DNA from: Pseudomonadota bacterium
GTDB lineage: Bacteria > Desulfobacterota > JAPLJL01
NCBI GenBank assembly: GCA_026388655.1
Contig: JAPLJI010000067.1
Coordinates: forward strand, 1-64,000
Reading direction: 5' to 3'
Length of the DNA stretch: 64,000 nucleotides
Shown here one piece after another: positions 50,312-59,605 of the stretch. Position numbers and translations under genes: made by a program. Under the pieces are notes generated by a model. That model did no database searches and was not told where the DNA came from. It saw only the letters and a program-made list of their open reading frames with translations. How positions within the stretch are numbered: the stretch's first letter is position 1; every line of letters begins with the position of its first letter.

Positions 50312-50398
50312 GGTTACGAAGCCCGTATCGTCCATCGGTAATGTCGTTCGTGTTAAAAGACGTGACCTAAAAACGTGACCGAAACGGGCCTCGTTACC
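50312..50398. repeat. 87-nt imperfect inverted repeat
   Basis: GGTTACGAAGCCCGT (50312-50326) / ACGGGCCTCGTTACC (50384-50398), 13/15 paired; internal direct repeat ACGTGACC. Confidence 0.7.
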
Positions 50399-50420
50399 TT
50401 TTGACGAAGGACGCTGATCG

Positions 50421-51191
50421 ATGTCAAAAACCATCTGCCCTGGTCAGGATACGCGGTTCTGGAAGCCCGGAGACATCTTCGAGGCGGTCTGCGGGAAGTG
50501 CGGCCGGCCGATCGAGTTTTTCAAGGATGACGCCGCCCGGCGCTGTCCCGGGTGCGGCCAGCGGGTGCAAAATCCCAAGATCAGCCTGGGCTGTGCCCAG
50601 TGGTGCGAGCACGCCCGGGAGTGCCTGGGCTATGATCCCAAAGAAGGCAACCCAGACTACGCCAAGGCTTCGTCGGGCTCGCAGAGCTCGGAGCAGGAAG
50701 AAAGCTTGGTGGATCGCCTGATCGAGGCGGTCAAAAAGGAATTCGGCTGTGATCAGAAACGCATCACGCATGCCTTGATGGTGCTGGAGAAAGCGCAAAA
50801 GATTTTACGTCGCGAAGGGGGCAATCCCCGCGTGGTTTTGACCGCGGCCCTCCTGCACGACATCGGGATCAAGGCGACCGAGCGCAAGCACGGCTCCGCC
50901 GCCGGCAAATACCAGGAAATCGAGGGACCGCCGATCGCCCAGCGGATCATGCGGGAACTCAATCTGGATGTAGAAACCATTGAGCACGTCAGCCGGATCG
51001 TCGGCAGCCACCACAGCGCTGGAGACATCGACACCCTAGAATTCCGGATCCTTTGGGACGCCGACTGGCTGGTGAACCTGCGGGAAGAATTCCCTCAGGC
51101 GGGGAAAGAGGAACTGGAAAAGAAGATCGCGCGGATTTTTAAAACCGGAACTGGGAAGGAAATGGCCTTGGATTTACTGCCTCCCCATTAA
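50421..51191 (+). CDS. Zinc-ribbon plus HD-domain protein
   Basis: CGKCGRPIEFF...CPGCGQR; LTAALLHDIGIKATE and HHSAGDID. Confidence 0.88.
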   Translation: MSKTICPGQDTRFWKPGDIFEAVCGKCGRPIEFFKDDAARRCPGCGQRVQNPKISLGCAQWCEHARECLGYDPKEGNPDYAKASSGSQSSEQEESLVDRLIEAVKKEFGCDQKRITHALMVLEKAQKILRREGGNPRVVLTAALLHDIGIKATERKHGSAAGKYQEIEGPPIAQRIMRELNLDVETIEHVSRIVGSHHSAGDIDTLEFRILWDADWLVNLREEFPQAGKEELEKKIARIFKTGTGKEMALDLLPPH

Positions 51192-51302
51192 AGTTTATAG
51201 ATTGTCAGTCATCCCTGCGAAAGCAGGGATCCAGGAATTTTCTAAAAAAACTGGATTCCGGCTTCCGCCGGAATGACAATAACAATTTAGGAGGAATTAA
51301 CT

Positions 51303-51666
51303 GTGAGCAATATTGTACTTTATGTCCTCGTTGGTCTGGTCGCCGGGTTTTTCAGCGGCCTGATCGGGATCGGCGGGGGCGTAATCATTATCCCGATCCT
51401 GGTTTTGCTCTTCGGTCTCACGCAGCACCAGGCCCAGGGGACCACGCTGGCCCTTGCTCGTGCCTCCGGTGGGTTTGCTCGCGGCCCTGACTTATTACAG
51501 ACAGGGATATGTAAACCTGGAAATGGCCGCTTTGATTGCGGCGGGTTTCTTCCTGGGCGACCTGGGGGGCGCCCAGGTCGCGGTCGGGCTTTCCAGCGCG
51601 GTCCTGGAAAAGGTTTTCGGGGTTGCGCTTCTTTTGATTTCGGTCAAGATGATTCTGGGCAAATGA
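51303..51666 (+). pseudogene. TSUP (TauE/SafE) family transporter with +1 frameshift near 51454
   Basis: Frame 1 MSNIVLYVLVGLVAGFFSGLIGIGGGVIIIPIL...TTLAL then second frame LVPPVGLLAALTYYRQGYVNLEMAALIAAGFFLGDLGGAQVA; removing one T in CCCTTGCTC joins them. Confidence 0.82.
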
Positions 51667-51810
51667 TGAGATTTGTTTTATTGTCATTCCGGGCTTGACT
51701 AAGCCTGCCCCGTACTTGATACGGGGGAACCCAGTATATTTTTCTGTATTCCCACTCCCCGATTAATGACTTCGGGGACAGGTTTCGTGGGGATGACATG
51801 CGGGGAAAAT

Positions 51811-51923
51811 TGATACTTCGACAGCGCCCAAACCCGGCCCTTTAGGGCGGGGAAAGAGGCGCCGCTCAGTATCAACCCTGAGCATACCCCGGGTTTTAGA
51901 CCGGGCAAGTCGAAGGGTTGATT
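51811..51923. repeat. Dispersed repeat C, second copy, just upstream of cooS
   Basis: See 34974-35114. Confidence 0.75.
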
Positions 51924-51955
51924 CCTGCTCTACATGAATTAATAAGGAGGAAGAA

Positions 51956-53860
51956 ATGGAAGACAACCGGATTTCCTATCACGAGTCGGTTAGAAAAGCC
52001 TACGAGCGGATCAAAAAAGACGGCTTGACCAATATCTGGGACCGCTACGAGGCCCAGGGAATGGGGGGCAATCCCGACCAGCGCTGTCCTTTCTGCCTGG
52101 GAGGGGTTCGCTGCGACTTCTGCTCCAACGGACCCTGCCGGGCCGACGTGGCCAAGGACAAACGGGGCGTCTGCGGGATCACCGGCGACGGGATGGCGAT
52201 GCGGATGATGGTGCTCCGAAACGTCATGGGCGCCGCCACCTACCATTACCACACCGAGCAGACCTTAAAAACCCTGCGGGCCACCGCCCGGGGCAAGACC
52301 CCGTTCACGATCCGGGAGCCCGGGAAGCTCAAAAGCTTCTCCGAGCGCCTGGGGATCAGCATCAAGGGCTCCGACGCGGATCTCGCCCTCCGCCTGGCCG
52401 ACTTCGCCGAAACCGACTTCCATCGAAGCGCCGGGGAAGAAAGCCGGATCGTGGCCGCCTTGGCCCCGCCCGAGCGCCAGGACGCCTGGATCAACCTCGA
52501 TCTTTTCCCGGGCGGCATCTACGGGGAGATGATGCGGGCGACCAGTTCCTGCCTGACCAACGTGGACGGTTATTACGTGAGTCTGGCCCTGAAGGCGATG
52601 CGGCTGGCCGTGGCCACGGCCTACCAGTCCCAGATCGTGAACGAATACTGCCAGGATATCCTCTTCGGGATCCCCCGGCCCCATCCCTTCCGGGTGAACC
52701 TCGGGGTTCTGGACCCGGATTACGTCAACGTTCTTCCCAACGGCCACGAGCCCTTTCTCGGTTTTGCCATGGTCCAGCTGGCCCGGAAGCCCGAGTGGCA
52801 GGAGAAGGCCCGGGCCACCGGGGCCAAAGGCCTGCGCGTGATCGCGAATATCGAGACCGGGCAAGAGATGATCCAGCGCTGGAATACCGACGACGTGTTC
52901 TACGGCTTCACCGGCAACTGGATCATGCAGGAGGCGGTCCTGGCCTCGGGCGCGGTGGACCTGTTCGCTTGCGACATGAACTGCTCGATGCCGGTGGACC
53001 CGATGTACGCCCAGAAATACAAATTCAAGCTCGTCCCGGTGAGTGACCTGGTCGCTTTCGAGGGAGTGACCGAGCGGATTGATTACCTTCCCGAGAAAGC
53101 CGGGGTCCAGGCGGCCAGGCTTCTCGAAATGGCGATCGGCAATTTTAAGGAACGCCAGGCCTCGGTGGAGCCGATCCGGGGCCTCGGTGCCGGGGAAGCG
53201 GTGGTCGGTTTTTCGATTGAGAGCATCCTCGACGCCCTGGGTGGGAGCCTCGACCCGCTTCTGGGCGCGATTAAAAGCGGGGCTCTGCGCGGGGTCGCCG
53301 GCCTGGTTTCCTGCACCACCCTCCGGGATTCCGGCCAGGACGTCCACAGCGTCGCGGTGGCGAAGGAGCTGATCAAGCGGAACATCCTGATCCTTTCGAT
53401 GGGGTGCGGGAACGGGGCGATGCAGGTGGCGGGGCTTTGCCGCCCGGAGGCCCGGGAACTGGCCGGCCCGGGCTTGAAGGCGATCTGTGAAAAACTCGGG
53501 ACCCCGCCGGTCCTCTCCTTTGGGACCTGCACCGACACCGGGCGGCTGGCCGATCTCCTGTTGGCGGTTTCCACCGCCCTGGGCGGGGTTCCGCTTCCCG
53601 ATCTCCCGGTGGCGGCGGTGGTGCCGGAATATATGGAGCAGAAGGCCACGATTGACGCGGTTTTCGCCCTGGCCCTGGGGCTTTACACCTATGTGAACCC
53701 GGTGCCCACTGTCACCGGCGCGCCCAACCTGGTCAAGCTTTTAACCCAGGACCTGCCCGGGGTGACCGGGGGGATTCTCAACGTGGAGAAGGATGCGGTC
53801 AAGGCGGTGGACGGCATTCTCGCCCACATCGAGGCAAAACGGAAGAAGCTCGGGATCTAA
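51956..53860 (+). CDS. cooS: Anaerobic carbon monoxide dehydrogenase catalytic subunit (Ni-CODH)
   Basis: 634 aa: RCPFCLGGVRCDFCSNGPCRADVAKDKRGVCGITGDGMAMR; VLSFGTCTDTGRLADLLLAV; LILSMGCGNGAMQ. Confidence 0.96.
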   Translation: MEDNRISYHESVRKAYERIKKDGLTNIWDRYEAQGMGGNPDQRCPFCLGGVRCDFCSNGPCRADVAKDKRGVCGITGDGMAMRMMVLRNVMGAATYHYHTEQTLKTLRATARGKTPFTIREPGKLKSFSERLGISIKGSDADLALRLADFAETDFHRSAGEESRIVAALAPPERQDAWINLDLFPGGIYGEMMRATSSCLTNVDGYYVSLALKAMRLAVATAYQSQIVNEYCQDILFGIPRPHPFRVNLGVLDPDYVNVLPNGHEPFLGFAMVQLARKPEWQEKARATGAKGLRVIANIETGQEMIQRWNTDDVFYGFTGNWIMQEAVLASGAVDLFACDMNCSMPVDPMYAQKYKFKLVPVSDLVAFEGVTERIDYLPEKAGVQAARLLEMAIGNFKERQASVEPIRGLGAGEAVVGFSIESILDALGGSLDPLLGAIKSGALRGVAGLVSCTTLRDSGQDVHSVAVAKELIKRNILILSMGCGNGAMQVAGLCRPEARELAGPGLKAICEKLGTPPVLSFGTCTDTGRLADLLLAVSTALGGVPLPDLPVAAVVPEYMEQKATIDAVFALALGLYTYVNPVPTVTGAPNLVKLLTQDLPGVTGGILNVEKDAVKAVDGILAHIEAKRKKLGI

Positions 53861-53894
53861 TAAGAAGCTCAAAGCTCAAAGGTGAAAGGTCAAA

Positions 53895-53916
53895 GTAGTT
53901 GCCCGATTTATCGGGC
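53895..53916. repeat. Solo-hairpin version of the MITE-like core
   Basis: GTAGTTGCCCGATTTATCGGGC. Confidence 0.65.
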
Positions 53917-53988
53917 TCCTTGGAAATGACGGGCGCAAGTCTCTTCCTTGATGAGGTCGGTTTTTCGGGAAGCAATAGTGGAGGAAAG

Positions 53989-55166
53989 ATGAAAACGCTG
54001 ACTCCTGCTTTAACCTTCATCTTCCTGGTTTTTTGGGTGTTGACCGGGGGAACGGCGCGGGCGGAAGAGGTGGATTGCGCCGCCTGCCATAAAAAGGTCA
54101 CTCCCAATATCGTTTCGGACTGGGAGTTAAGCCAGCACGGGCAAAACCAGATTGATTGCTCGGCCTGCCATGGGAGCGATCACAAATCCGAAAAGGACGT
54201 GAAGAATGCCCGGATTCCCACCCCGGAGGTCTGCGCCGAATGCCACGAGGAGAAGGTCCGGGAGTTTAAAAACGGGAAGCACGCCCGAGCCTGGAGCTCG
54301 ATGAAGGCGATGCCCACCTTTCACTGGCAGCCGATGGTGATGATCGAGGGAATGAAGGGCTGCGGGGGATGTCACAAGATCGGCCTCAAGACCGAAGCCG
54401 AGATCAAGGAGCTTTCCAAGGCGGGAAGGGGATTCGGGATGGCCTCCTGCGACGCCTGCCACACCCGGCACCTGTTTTCGGTAGCCGAGGCGAGCCAGCC
54501 CCAGGCCTGCCAGACCTGCCACATGGGTTTCGACCACGCGCAGTGGGAGATGTATTCCACCTCCAAGCACGGGGTCCGCTACCTCCTGAAGCAGAACAAG
54601 ACCCTGCCCGAAGGCGCGGCCGCGCCCAAGTGCCAGATGTGCCACCTGCCCGGGGGAAACCACGCCAACCAGACCGCCTGGGGCTTCCTGGCGGTGCGAA
54701 TGCCCCTGCCCGAGGACAAACAGTGGGCGCGGGACCGCGCGACCTTGATGCAGGCCCTGGGGGTTTTGGACCCGGAGGGGAAACCCACCCCCCGCCTGGA
54801 GGTAATCAAAAAGGAAAAGGTGGTCCGCCTGACACAGGAGGAGTGGCAGAAGGAGCGGTCATCCAGACCGCGGATCGGATCATGGCCGAGGCGATCCGGA
54901 TCGTGGCGGATTTATATAAGGATGGCCTGTTCAAGAAGCCGAAGGAATACACCTTCGCCTACCCGGATCTCCTGACCTTCCACGATGCTACCACCCTGAT
55001 CGAGGAGAAACTTTTTCTGATGTTTTTCGAATATCGGATGCGCACCTTCCAGGGATCGTTTCACCTGAACCCGGATTACGCTTTCTGGTACGGCTACAGC
55101 AAGATGCAGCTCGACCTAGTGGAGATCAAGGACATGGCGGAGGAAATGAGGCGCCTGAAGAAGTAA
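53989..55166 (+). pseudogene. HAO-like multiheme cytochrome c with -1 frameshift near 54850-54860
   Basis: CXXCH x7 (CAACH, CSACH, CAECH, CGGCH, CDACH, CQTCH, CQMCH) then the C-terminal part (VIQTADRIMAEAIRIVADLYKDGLF...) continues in another frame. Confidence 0.82.
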
Positions 55167-55433
55167 CCGGTTGCCGCAGGCTTTTCGATCAGATCCCGAG
55201 GCATTGTGGCCGAGGGAAGGCTGGAAAAAAAATGCGGATTGACGATTTACGAATGACGAATGACGATTTAAAAACAAAATCCCTGGATTCCCGCTCAAAA
55301 CACCGCGGGAATGACAACCTATTCCAATATCGGTCCCGACACTGACATTGACACCGGCACCGATACTAATAATTATCGATAAAGAGTTGACCTGCCTTAT
55401 TTCTTGCCATAAAATAATGGCAGGAGGTGAGCC

Positions 55434-55706
55434 ATGGCAATTAACCAAAAAAACTTGCATGTTCCTCTATCCGAAAATCTTTATTCCCGCCTTCGCGAGA
55501 CAGCCGATTTAACCCAAAGGCCGGCTACGGAATTGGCCCGGGAGGCGATTCAGACCTGGCTGGAGATTAAAGAACGCGAAGCTCTACGTGAAAAAATTCA
55601 AGAATACGCGATGAAAGCGGCCGGAACGCTGGATGATCTTGATCCGGATTTAGAGGAGGCGGCTATTGAACATCTGACCTCATCACGAAAACGGAGGCGC
55701 AAATGA
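55434..55706 (+). CDS. Ribbon-helix-helix-type antitoxin
   Basis: NLHVPLSENLYSRLRETADLTQRPATELAREAIQTWLE. Confidence 0.8.
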   Translation: MAINQKNLHVPLSENLYSRLRETADLTQRPATELAREAIQTWLEIKEREALREKIQEYAMKAAGTLDDLDPDLEEAAIEHLTSSRKRRRK

Positions 55707-56050
55707 AGCGGGGCGAGGTCTGGTGGGCCGAGTTGCGTCCGCGGTCGGGTTCAGAGCAGAAAGGGAATAGACCGGCCATAATTATCTCCCATGATGGTTT
55801 TAATTCGATACCGGGGTGGCGCTCGATCATCATTATTCCGGTTTCAACCTCCCCCCGCCAACTATTGAGGGGACCTACGTCCATTCCAATCCCGGCGGGT
55901 GAAGGGGGAATTGATCGTGATTCCGTTGCCCTTTGCCACCAGGTTACGACCCTTGACCGGGCCAAGCTTACTAAATGTCTGGGACTTTTATCTTTGCCAA
56001 TGCTGGAAAAGATTGAAGCCGGTCTAAAAGCCGCAATGGATTTATTATAG
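55703..56050 (+). CDS. MazF/PemK-family toxin
   Basis: MKRGEVWWAELRPRSGSEQKGNRPAIIIS. Confidence 0.9.
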   Translation: MKRGEVWWAELRPRSGSEQKGNRPAIIISHDGFNSIPGWRSIIIIPVSTSPRQLLRGPTSIPIPAGEGGIDRDSVALCHQVTTLDRAKLTKCLGLLSLPMLEKIEAGLKAAMDLL

Positions 56051-56271
56051 TGAAAGGAACCAAGAAGAAGGTAAGTATCGTGCTTTCCGAAAAACGGCAT
56101 CGGAGGAAGGCAGCGCTGGATTCCTACCGGGAGGGTTTAATCAGCCTGGGTAAGGTTGCGGAGATCCTCGGCCTTGATCCGGTCAGCGCCAGGCGCTACC
56201 TGAAGGAAAAGGGTATACCGATCCGGAGTCAGGATCTTCCGGAAATCCAAAAAGACGCGGACAATGCCTGA
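56050..56271 (+). CDS. Small HTH-like protein (UPF0175-like)
   Basis: ALDSYREGLISLGKVAEILGLDPVSARRYLKEKGIPI. Confidence 0.65.
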   Translation: MKGTKKKVSIVLSEKRHRRKAALDSYREGLISLGKVAEILGLDPVSARRYLKEKGIPIRSQDLPEIQKDADNA

Positions 56272-56392
56272 GATTGTCTGGGCCGGTTTTCCGGTAGTTT
56301 GTCGGCCTGCCTCACTTCCCTCTTAAATTTGATCTGGTTTAGAATATCCCCGCGAAAACATGGGGATTCGAAAGACTGAGAAAGGAGGCCAC

Positions 56393-57583
56393 ATGAGAGA
56401 CGTCGTAATCGCCGGGTACTTAAGGACAGCTCAGTCCCGATCCCGACCCCGGGATCCGGAGCGAGACGTGTTTCATAAACTGCGGGCGGATGATCTCCTG
56501 GCCCGGCTGATGCCGGCACTGATGGAGAGATTGAAGCTCGATCCCAAGGAACTCGACGATTTTATCGTCGGTTCGGCCATGGGGATTATCGAAAACTGGA
56601 CCTATGGCGGCCGGCTTCCAGTGTTGCTGGCCAATTTCCCGGAAACGATAGCGGCTAAATTCGTGGACCAGCAGTGCGGCTCCTCCATGGCCGCGATTCA
56701 GATCGGCTACATGGAAATCGCCACCGGCAACGCCGACATGGTGATGGTCAGCGGGATGGAGCACATGACCCGGGTGCCGATGGGCGGGACCCCCGAGTCG
56801 CTTTCCCCCAACCTGACCCTGGCCTCCGAGGAAAAATTCGCCCACTGGGATTTCATGACCACGATGAACATGGGCTTCACCGCGGAGAAGCTTTCCGGTG
56901 AAGCTGGGGTCAGCCGGGCCGAACTCGACGCCTGGGGACTGCGGTCGCATCAGCTTGCCGCCAAGGCCCAGGCGGAGGGGTTTTTCAAAGGAGAGATCCT
57001 GCCGATCGAGGCCGAGCAGGCTGACGGCAGTATCCTGACGGTGGACACGGACCAGGCCGTGCGGGGGGATACCACCATCGAAGGCCTGGCCAAGCTGAAA
57101 CCCGCCTTCCGGCCCAACGGGATCATCACCGCCGGTAACTCCTCACCCCTGAACGCCGCGGCTTCCTGCATGGTGCTGATGGCGAAGGAAAAGGCCCAGC
57201 AGAAGGGGATCAAGCCCCTGGCCAAGATCAAGTCGATCGGATTCGCGGGGGTGGATCCTACCGTGATGGGCAAGGGCCCAGTCCCGGCCAGCCAGAAAGC
57301 CCTGAAGGCGGCGAGCCTGAAAGCGGGCGACATTGATTACTGGGAAATCAACGAGGCCTTCTGCATCGTGGCCCTCTACTGCATCAAGCAGCTCGGCTTG
57401 CAACCCGACCGGGTGAACGTGATGGGCGGCGGGACGGCCATCGGACATCCCCTGGGTGCGACCGGTTGCCGGCTGGTGGGAACCCTGGCCCGGATTCTCG
57501 AAGCGAAAAAGGCAAGGTACGGCCTCGCCAACGCCTGCGTGGGCGGCGGCCAGGGCGTGGCCACGATTATTGAAAGGGAATAA
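56393..57583 (+). CDS. Thiolase (acetyl-CoA acetyltransferase family)
   Basis: QQCGSSMAAIQIGYMEIATGNADMVMVSGMEHM; NEAFCIVAL; GGGTAIGHPLGATGCRLVGTL; start MRDVVIAGYL at 56393. Confidence 0.95.
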   Translation: MRDVVIAGYLRTAQSRSRPRDPERDVFHKLRADDLLARLMPALMERLKLDPKELDDFIVGSAMGIIENWTYGGRLPVLLANFPETIAAKFVDQQCGSSMAAIQIGYMEIATGNADMVMVSGMEHMTRVPMGGTPESLSPNLTLASEEKFAHWDFMTTMNMGFTAEKLSGEAGVSRAELDAWGLRSHQLAAKAQAEGFFKGEILPIEAEQADGSILTVDTDQAVRGDTTIEGLAKLKPAFRPNGIITAGNSSPLNAAASCMVLMAKEKAQQKGIKPLAKIKSIGFAGVDPTVMGKGPVPASQKALKAASLKAGDIDYWEINEAFCIVALYCIKQLGLQPDRVNVMGGGTAIGHPLGATGCRLVGTLARILEAKKARYGLANACVGGGQGVATIIERE

Positions 57584-57587
57584 TCAA

Positions 57588-57797
57588 ATGAACGACGGGT
57601 CCAAAAAATTCTTATGGGGATTCCTGGCCGGGGTGTTGGTGACGGTGGTCTTTTTCTACATCGGGGGTTTCACCTTTTTAACCCGGGGAGGCAACCGGGT
57701 GGAAAAGGAGGTCAAAAAGACCGTCAGCGAAACCACCAACGCGGTGGAAAACGCCGCCGACAAGACCAAGGATTTCCTCAAGGAAAAAACGCACTAA
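57588..57797 (+). CDS. Small single-TM protein
   Basis: MNDGSKKFLWGFLAGVLVTVVFFYIGG...; start at 57588. Confidence 0.7.
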   Translation: MNDGSKKFLWGFLAGVLVTVVFFYIGGFTFLTRGGNRVEKEVKKTVSETTNAVENAADKTKDFLKEKTH

Positions 57798-57946
57798 ATC
57801 CCCCCCTTCCTTCTCCCCTTGGGGGAGAAGGAGAGGATGAGGGGTGATGAGATGCTTAACGGTCCTCGATCGTGTGTCTTCCGCCTTGGTGGAATCCCGC
57901 TAGAGGAGGCAATTGTTTCTTTAAGCGTCGTATTGGCTGAAAAAAA

Positions 57947-57969
57947 CGCAGGCTGAAGCCTGCGGCTAC
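57947..57969. repeat. Short dispersed palindrome CGCAGGCTGAAGCCTGCGGCTAC
   Basis: Copy of 8005-8027. Confidence 0.75.
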
Positions 57970-57992
57970 CTCTTGGCGGTGAGATTTGAGGG

Positions 57993-58550
57993 TCAGCGAA
58001 AGCCCCGGATAAAATCCCCCGCCTTGATCGCCCGGATGATCCCGTCCCGGTCGCGCGGGCCCTCCACCTCAATCCAGGCCCAGCCGCATTCGTCGGCGTG
58101 GTGGGAATCGTCGGTCGCCACCTTGGGCAGGGGAATCTCGCGGACGTTGTATTGGGCGTAGTAGCGCCCCTTGTGGGTCACCTCGATCGCGTCCACCTTC
58201 AGGGTTTTGTTGACCACCTCGATCCGCCGGAGGACCTCCGGGATCTCCATCCGGTATTGCGCCGGGTGGTTGAAGATAACGAGAAGCTCGGTATCCCCCC
58301 AGATCTTGGAGATATGGGCGTAATTGATCTCGGCCCATTCCACTTCCAGGCCGTTGAAAACGATGAAATCCCTGTCCCCGTCCGGCAGGGCGGCGAAGTA
58401 TCTCTGGTTGCTCCCGACCTGGTAATCGTGATCGGTGAAGGCCAGGAAGCCGAAGTCCAGGTCCCGGTAGACCTTCAGCATTTCCGCGGGAGCCAGACTC
58501 CCGTCGGAGAGATTGGTGTGAATATGCAGGGCGCCTTTGATATAAGGCAT
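57993..58550 (-). CDS. PHP-domain phosphoesterase
   Basis: GALHIHTNLSDGSLAPAEM; FTDHD; TDDSHH. Confidence 0.9.
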   Translation of the reverse strand: MPYIKGALHIHTNLSDGSLAPAEMLKVYRDLDFGFLAFTDHDYQVGSNQRYFAALPDGDRDFIVFNGLEVEWAEINYAHISKIWGDTELLVIFNHPAQYRMEIPEVLRRIEVVNKTLKVDAIEVTHKGRYYAQYNVREIPLPKVATDDSHHADECGWAWIEVEGPRDRDGIIRAIKAGDFIRGFR

Positions 58551-58822
58551 ATCAAATCAAATCCCAATTACCAAATTCCAATAACCAAACCCTTCGACTA
58601 CGCTCCCTTCGACTCACTAAGGTTCGCTCAGGGCCTGCATGGCAGGCAATTACCAAATATTAACAACCGAGCTGGAAACTTCAAACTCGAAACCTTAGAA
58701 CTTTGAACCTTGAACCTTGAACCTTAAACTCTACGATGAAAGGCTTTAGCCTTGCGGAAGGACTTGTTATTATCTATCGGAAAGAAATAACCAGGTTTTC
58801 CAGCATCCGAGGAGGACAGGAA

Positions 58823-59491
58823 ATGGCAGAGATCAAGGTAATCCAGTCAATCATGAAAGAAAATGACAGGGTGGCGGAAGAAAACCGCCAGTGGTTCGAT
58901 AAGAACCGGGTCTTCACCATCAACCTGATGAGTTCCCCCGGTTCGGGCAAGACCACGATCCTGGAAAAAACCGTGGCCCGGCTCAAGGACCGGTTCAAGA
59001 TCGGCGTGATCGAGGGGGATATCTACACGAGCGCGGACGCCGACCGCCTCCGGCCCCTGGGTATTCCCCTGGTTCAGATCAATACCGGGCCCTTCGGGGG
59101 TGACTGCCACCTTTCCGCGGCGATGATCCGGGCCGCCCTGGACGGGTTCAACCCCGGGGAGATCGAGCTGCTTTTTATCGAGAATGTCGGCAACCTGGTC
59201 TGCCCGGCCGAGTTCGAACTCGGGGTGGAGCGCGATGTGGCCATTCTTTCCATCGCCGAAGGGGAGGACAAACCCCTTAAGTACCCCCTGCTTTTCCGCC
59301 GGGCCCACCTCTTGCTGCTCAGCAAGATGGATCTGCTCCCGCACCTGCAATACGACCGGAAACTGGTCGAAGAGAACGTGAGAAAGATCAATCCCAAGCT
59401 TCCGATCATCCCGGTATCCGCCAAAACGGGGGAGGGTTTCGATTCCTGGATCGAGTGGATTGTGGCCCAGATGAAGAACGGAAAGAAATAA
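58823..59491 (+). CDS. hypB: Hydrogenase/CODH nickel incorporation GTPase HypB
   Basis: NLMSSPGSGKTTILEKT; VIEGDIYTSADADRL; FIENVGNLVCPAEFELG. Confidence 0.95.
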   Translation: MAEIKVIQSIMKENDRVAEENRQWFDKNRVFTINLMSSPGSGKTTILEKTVARLKDRFKIGVIEGDIYTSADADRLRPLGIPLVQINTGPFGGDCHLSAAMIRAALDGFNPGEIELLFIENVGNLVCPAEFELGVERDVAILSIAEGEDKPLKYPLLFRRAHLLLLSKMDLLPHLQYDRKLVEENVRKINPKLPIIPVSAKTGEGFDSWIEWIVAQMKNGKK

Positions 59492-59605
59492 ATTTCTTTT
59501 TCGGATTTAGAATTTTGTCCGTCGGGGGATTAAACAATCTTGATTTTGGTCTGTTTATTAATTGAAATTTAAAATTAGTGAATTTTTTTAAACGGAGGAG
59601 GGAAA

